This document shows positions 52,884 to 58,500 of a DNA stretch of 58,500 nucleotides, piece by piece. How positions within the stretch are numbered: the stretch's first letter is position 1; each line of letters starts with the position of its first letter. The notes under the pieces are model-generated. The model made no database searches. It had not been told where the DNA came from and was given only the letters and a program-made list of their open reading frames with translations. Source of the DNA: Tubiluchus corallicola (taxonomy: Eukaryota; Priapulida; Priapulimorpha; Priapulimorphida; Tubiluchidae); contig JAQGDQ010000026.1 in the NCBI GenBank assembly GCA_030141605.1, positions 1,004,001-1,062,500 on the forward strand, given 5' to 3'. The translations under genes were made by a program, and so were the position numbers.

Positions 52884-54640
52884 CTAAAATAAACATATTT
52901 TCCATAAAAACATTTAAAAATCAACATCAAAGTGGACACACATTTATTTTACAGCAAAATCCTGTCCAACAAAATCCTGTTACAGAGACTGCGATTATGC
53001 AAACACTCTGCTTGAAATGTATACAATCTATACAATTTAAACATATTCAAACATAAAGAAAAATAGCGTTTAAATGTTGCATAAGAAATTTTTTGTGCCC
53101 ATTTGTAATGGGGAAGCACATACCTAATGCTATATAAATAATGAAATTTTAATCAGATGTTGGCTTGGTCAACAAAATCTGAATACAATCAATTTCAACA
53201 GCAAAAGTAAGCAACATAGCAACAGCAGCATTCAAGTACGGTAACAGACAATGTAAGGCAAGAAATTTTTACAGAGGAAAATTTTTGCCAATACTGCTTC
53301 AAGGTTTTAAAGAGTTTGTGGTGAGAAGTATATCAATTACTGAAGGTTCCATTATAATCTTACTTCACAACTTGAGGATAACGATGTAATGTACCCACAA
53401 TAAGTGGATTTTTAAAACAAGCATGAACAAAACTTTTGCATGAATGATGTTAAGCGAATCTTGACCCCAGTTAATTCAAGATAAAATACATGAGACTAAG
53501 CTAATTCGAAGTTATCCAGTAGGGCATTGTGGTAAGTACTAAAAAGAATACTTAGAGAAGCACCACAGCATACATAGCCTTAGAAAGTGTAGTAGATCGT
53601 TCATAAACAAACCTGTGTAGAGAAATGGTAGAAATAAAGGGCTGTTACGGAAACTTGCCAGTGTTGATTTCTTACCTAAAGAGATGCCCTAAATACATTA
53701 AACTTTTGTGATTTGTAACGTTTGAGATATGACGACACAGACACACACTGCTGCTACGTGATTGCCAAATGGACATGTCAAGGGTTACCAATCTGGCTTG
53801 GCCTAGTACCTACTGACTCATTTCATTTTTTTAATGTCACTCTAATTAAACATATTTTTTGTTTGGCCTAAGTTTAACATAAAAACTAATTAACTAAATA
53901 GAGCTGCATAGAAAAGCACAGTAAGCATTTTTTGTGGAAGCAATGCATGCCAATTTATTTGTTTAGTGCAGATTGACATACATACAGGCACACTATTTAG
54001 TACAGATAATATTAGATTTATTTAACCATCAATTTAGCACAATATTATAAAATACAAGTTATACAGTTATAAATTGACAACAAGAAACTAACTTATAGGC
54101 TACGCTCAACAGGCCTTAATTATACGTAAACGAACAATAAATCCATGTGTTAAATGGAGTAAAGTAACTGGATGCAAGGAGATGATAATGACGTTGCTGA
54201 TGATGATGACAGCCATGGTTATTTTAATGCAGATGACAATGGTGGTGATGATCACAACGATAATGAATAATTTGTTGCTAATGATGAAGATGCGCCTGGA
54301 TCGTATTATTTTATAATGAAAATTCTGATACAAAAACCCTAACCTAAAAGTGATACTACAACAATAGATTGCCTGTTTTTGGTTACTAGCAAAGGTGTCT
54401 CCCAGTAACTGGCAAATACACAAAGTACACCTATGTAAAGTGTTCAAGGCTGAGGCTGCTGTTGGGCTCCGCATACCGCAAATGTGCCAGATATCTGAAA
54501 AACAAGTGCGGTATATGGGCTGCAAAGAAACTGCACTGAATTTCTAGTGTGAAACTCGGTTAGAAGTGAAGCTATAATTAAATAAAATTTAGGTGACCTT
54601 TTTTATTTCTCCTCCTTGTAAAGTGTAAATAGTGGTGCTT
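52884..54640. other. Upstream flank of gene B
   Basis: The frame of gene B exon 1 is open up to an ATTTTAG acceptor-like site at 52884-52890, so an upstream leader exon probably lies in this region or beyond; I could not place it. The rest is AT-rich. GAT/GATGAT low-complexity sequence occurs at about 54170-54300 and gives rise to a spurious 139-residue minus-strand frame. Confidence 0.45.
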
Positions 54641-54659
54641 CAACAAGATGCGTCCGATC

Positions 54660-54676
54660 ACACGCACGCACGCATG

Positions 54677-54708
<32 letters not shown>

Positions 54709-54709
54709 T
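54660..54709. repeat. (CA)n / (CACG)n microsatellite
   Basis: CACGCACGCACGCATGCACG-type units grade into a pure CA run. Confidence 0.9.
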
Positions 54710-55008
54710 ATAACACTATTTTATCCGTATGTACATTGTACAATTCAATGATCAACGTTAATTCACCTAATGTTATGCGACCTCATCTGAATAATTTGTT
54801 GTACAAGATGGACCCTGATGTAAACGAGCACTGTGCTCAATCAAGTTTATCCTGTTTAAGGATTTTGCACAATAATAATAATAATAATCTAAGAAGTTAT
54901 ATTATTCCAAGCAGCAGTACATTAAAATTGCTTGCCAGCCCGTTATAGCACATTGCAAAGAAAAAATGTTTGATGAAGAGGTACCTCACGCACCCGACCT
55001 CATATGAG

Positions 55009-57378
55009 CAAGAAGAATGAATTACTGGGTTCACTTTTCCCGCTTTGCTCAGACTCTGTTTGCCTAACTGACTAATCATGTATCTTATTAGCTACACAAT
55101 CAACCTTGAAATTACTAGCTGTCATCAGTGATTGATATCAAGTATACGGCTTAGAACAGGTAAAATTCTGGGGCCGGATTCACAAACACATTTGTAAGAA
55201 TTTTTGTAAGAAACTTAGGAAGAATTAGGAACATTTGTGAGTTCCATCATAAGCCAGCCAAGAAACTTATTACGAACGACCTTACGAATAAAGTGGTTCG
55301 TTAAAACCGTCCCTAGGGCTGTATAGACAGCCAGAATTTGTTTGTTTTTGTTCAACAACAGCAGCAACAGCAGCGATGACAATGATGACGACAATGTTAA
55401 AAATAACAACGGAACGGCAGCGACGACAGTGATAACGACAAACAAGAAGTAGTACAATATCAACAATAACAGCATGATAGAATGATAAGTCACCAACAGC
55501 TGCAGCAGCAGTGGCAACACCAACAACATTGAAACATCATCAACAACAACAACAACAAGAACAACAACAGCAGCAATAATAAGAGAGTGAATGACGCTGA
55601 TTAGAGTGACGTGAGCGTTAATCAAAGTGCTGATGCATTTCCCTGAATTTCACAGGATGCCTAATCTGTGACGCAATATCTTTGACTGGAACTCGCCCAT
55701 TATTCATTGCTTCGATCTTTCAACACTAGATGTCGTTGCATACGCGGGGGAACCATTAGATTTTCAGATAAATAAGCCTTTTCACAGTTCCAGCGATTGA
55801 TGATGAATGTGAAAAGGTCAAAGGTTAAGCGAACCAGACAACACGTTTGTGTACACTTGACAACGACTCGCAGCCCATGCTGTTTATAATAGTGACAGTT
55901 TTAACAGCTAGCTAGAACCTTACCTAGTTCATTTTTCTTGTTCCCAAGCAAAAACCTGCTAGTAAATCACGGACTAACGTATAATTAAGTAAAGTTTACG
56001 TAAAACAACTGAAGTTACTGAAATTGTACCGCGACGGCTTTGTTATACACACATGTCACGTGACGGTTGTAGTTAAGAAGCGTTGCTGTGGTACACTTAA
56101 CCTTTAACCTGCAGCAACTGCGCGTGCGCACAACGAAAAGGCTTATTGAAACTTTTTGGAAGTATAATTATTCGTTTACTATGTAGGATCATTAGAATAA
56201 TAGAAAAAGTCAACAATTGGTTCTACAGGTTTTAACATTGTGCGGTTCGAAGTCATGAAAAACTCGAAGATACGTACAAAAATGGAAGTAGAAAACAGGC
56301 CACTGTAGATAACAATCATGACCAACGCGATTCTATTGTTCTGTTTTTCACATCAACACGCAAGCATGGATAACATGTTGCGTTTCGTGGGTTTATCAGT
56401 AGCTTTTGGTTTTTGCTTGGGAAAGAAAAATGAACTAGGTAAGGTTCTAGCTAGCTGTTAAAACTATCACTATTATAAACAGCACGGGCTGCGAGTCGTT
56501 GTCAAGTGTACACAAACGCGTTGTCTGGTTCACTTAACCTTTGACCTTTTCACGTTCATCATCAATCGCTGGAACAGTGAAAAGGCTTATTTATCTGAAA
56601 ATCTAATGATTTCCCCCGCGTATGCAACGACATCTAGTGTTGAAAGATCGAAGCAATGAATAATGGGCGAGTTCCAGTCAAAGATATTGCGTCACAGATT
56701 AGACATCCTGTGAAATTCAGGGAAATGCATCAGCACTTTGATGAACGCTCACGTCACTCTAATCAGCGTCATTCACTCTCTTATTATTGCTGTTGTTGTT
56801 GTTGTTGTTGTTGTTGATGATGATGATGATGTTTCAATGTTGTTGGTGTTGCCACTGCTGCTGCAGCTGTTGGTGACTTATCATTGTATCATGCTATTAT
56901 TGTTGCTATTGTACTACTTCTTGTTCGTCGTTGTCACTGTCGTCGCTGCCGCTTCGTTGTTATTGTTAACTTTGTCGTCATCATTGTCATCGCTGCTGTC
57001 GCTGCTGTTGTTGAACAAAGACAAACAAATTCTGGCTGTCTATACAGACCTAGGGACGGTTTTAACGAACAACTTTATTCGTAAGGTCGTTCGTAACAAG
57101 TTTCTCGGCTGGCTTATGATGGAATTCACAAAAGTTTCGTGACCTAAAGTTAAGAAAAAAAATTCTTCGTAAGTTTCTTAAAAAAATTCTTACAAATGTG
57201 TTAATGAATCCGGCCCCAGAATTTTACCTGTTCTAAGCCGTATACTTGATATCAATCACTGATGACAGCTAGTAATTTCAAGGTTGATTGTGTAGCTAAT
57301 AAGATACATGATTAGTCAGTTAGGCAAACAGAGTCTGAGCGAAGCGGGAAAAGTGAACCCAGTAATTCATTCTTCTTG
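55009..57378. repeat. Large imperfect palindrome, about 0.95-kb arms
   Basis: The left arm (55009-about 55956) is the reverse complement, with few differences, of the right arm (about 56408-57378). A spacer of about 450 bp is not repeated. Matching landmarks include CAAGAAGAATGAATTACTGG at the outer ends, ATTCTGGGGCCGGATTCA, the AAC/GCA-rich trinucleotide core, and CCTAGTTCATTTTTCTTG at the inner ends. The mirror 134- and 136-codon frames in the arms are low-complexity by-products of the trinucleotide tract. Confidence 0.93.
55170..57217. mobile_element. Foldback-type element with GGGGCCGGATTC ends
   Basis: GGGGCCGGATTCACAAACAC at 55170 and its complement ending at 57217 are typical MITE-style ends, followed inward by TTTGTAAGAA / TTCTTACAAA and CTTACGAA words. 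The 160 bp outside each end are also inverted copies of each other, so no target-site duplication exists at these points. The true unit is therefore either larger, or was made by an inverted duplication that included flanking DNA. Confidence 0.5.
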
Positions 57379-57501
57379 GGGGCATGCTTTTCAATTTCGC
57401 ATTCACCATGCGCCTAAAAAGCAAATTTTGTGCCAGGAGATTATTGCCAGGGTGTGCTCAATGTAAATAATTGTGGCACGACGTCAGTATCAAATAAATA
57501 T

Positions 57502-57876
57502 TCGGGGTGAGCATCGAACCCTTGAATTCTATTCGAACGAGTTTTTTTAGTTCGAACTCGATTCGAATCCAAAACTATAGATTCGAATAATTCAGCACTT
57601 CAATCACATATGTTCTTTATCACTAAAACGATTGAAACAGCATGCAATTAGTATAATTTAGTTGTGATTTCTGCACACAATTTTAAACAAATTACTAGTC
57701 GTTTTATTGCAGAACAAAATCTAGTGATATGCATGATCTTTGTAAGACAAATTTTTGCTGGTGGTTCGAAAAATTGTTCGAAAATCTTTCGATCCCAATT
57801 CGAATTCGGTTCGAATTGGGAACACTGAAGTTCGGTTCGATTCGAATTCGCTTTCTGGTAGAGAATGCTCACCTCT
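57502..57876. mobile_element. hAT-like MITE, copy 3, with target-site duplication
   Basis: The best preserved copy: GGGGTGAGCATCGAA at the left and GAATGCTCACCTCT at the right, flanked by identical AATAAATAT (57493-57501 and 57877-57885). An 8-9 bp duplication together with (C)AGGGGTG-like ends supports the hAT superfamily. The interior is TTCGAA-rich with no coding capacity. Confidence 0.8.
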
Positions 57877-58165
57877 AATAAATATCAGAATAATAAACTA
57901 AGATGGAGAACTGAACGACCAAAGGTGTCTCAGCTACAATCAGTTATGCAATATATACGTCTATCTTCACTGGGAGAAACATCCACGAGCAGTGGCAGTG
58001 ATAGTGAAACAACTCAGACCCTGGCAGTCCTCCATCCATTTGGTGACTAAGCTTGGCGTTCCTTACTTAGATTACTAAGATCCACTCGCCAAATCACCTG
58101 CCTGCAAAATCTTTAACATTTGTGAGTCAGATTTCATAAGTCAGGTTTCTATGAGTGTATTATGA

Positions 58166-58463
58166 GTGTATCTATGAGCACTACGTGGGTGGTTAAAGTT
58201 TTGTAGTCATGAACGTATCTATGACCCTGGAGTGTATCTATGAGCACTACGTGGGTGGTTAAAGTTTTGTAGTCATGAACGTATCTATGAGCCTTGAGTG
58301 TGTCTATGAGTACTACGTGGGTGGTTAAAGTTTTGTAGTCATGAACGTATCTATGAGCCTTGAGTGTATCTATGAGCACTACGTGGGTGGTTAAAGTTTT
58401 GTAGTCATGAACGTATCTGTGAGCCTTGAGTGTATCTATGAGCACTACATGGGCAGTTAAAGT
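58166..58463. repeat. 66-bp minisatellite, 4.5 copies
   Basis: Units start at 58166, 58232, 58298, 58364 and 58430 (partial), with exactly 66-bp spacing and only a few substitutions between copies. Because 66 is a multiple of three, the minus strand keeps an open frame of 98 codons with a 22-residue repeat (VLIDTLKAHRYVHDYK...). No upstream exon or domain supports real coding. Confidence 0.95.
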
Positions 58464-58500
58464 GAAATTTTCAAATCTGGCATACAGTAATCAACACGTT

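Noticed and set aside
55215-55625. 136-residue minus-strand frame, and its mirror at 56738-57142 (+)
   Set aside because: Val/Leu-rich low-complexity translation of an AAC/GCA trinucleotide tract in the palindrome arms; similarity between them comes from the inverted repeat.
58149-58445. 98-residue repeat protein
   Set aside because: Open only because the 66-bp period is divisible by three; no start context, partner exon or domain.

Overview
The window looks like nuclear DNA of a non-vertebrate animal. It is AT-rich, its genes are split by GT-AG introns of about 0.3 to 5.4 kb, and introns and spacers are full of microsatellites, small inverted-repeat DNA transposons and decayed LINE fragments. 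The recognisable proteins are metazoan: LRRC40 and two members of the beta-1,4-galactosyltransferase (B4GALT / beta4GalNAcT) family. I cannot name the phylum from sequence alone. There is no operon, phage, CRISPR or other prokaryotic system, and no rRNA or tRNA gene that I could see.

Layout. At 189-4585 (+) lie the last six coding exons of LRRC40; the rest is left of the window. At 6186-16232 (-) a multi-exon gene of unknown identity is supported by several exons whose splice sites and phases agree, with at least two exons not found. From 16.3 to 22.9 kb is a transposon-rich spacer holding an inverted-repeat element at 16633, two copies of a TTCGAA-rich hAT-like MITE, a dead LINE fragment, and a 913-bp element whose ends are clusters of perfect palindromes. 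At 23144-30413 (+) is a complete six-exon B4GALT-family gene ('gene A', 352 aa). Its second intron carries a 2.1-kb transposon flanked by TTAA. At 35495-52761 (-) is a second complete six-exon B4GALT-family gene ('gene B', about 440 aa). Genes A and B are convergent, with stops 5.1 kb apart. From 52.9 to 58.5 kb is non-coding DNA with a 2.4-kb imperfect palindrome, a third hAT-like MITE and a 66-bp tandem repeat at the right edge.

How the genes relate. A and B share internal exons of identical length (188 and 123 nt) and phase, so they are old paralogues with a shared gene structure; A has lost, or B has gained, the last intron. Both keep the B4GALT catalytic motifs (IPYRDR, DVD, WGWGxEDDD, and Met/His metal ligands). 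Both have leucine where vertebrate beta4GalT1 has Tyr289, the position that discriminates Gal from GalNAc donors. I therefore infer they are more likely LacdiNAc-type GalNAc-transferases than galactosyltransferases. LRRC40 and the unknown gene have no visible functional link to them.

I found no convincing new biological system. The best leads are the paralogue pair with the Tyr-to-Leu change, the unidentified minus-strand gene, the large palindrome, the palindrome-cluster transposon and the 320-bp intronic hairpin.
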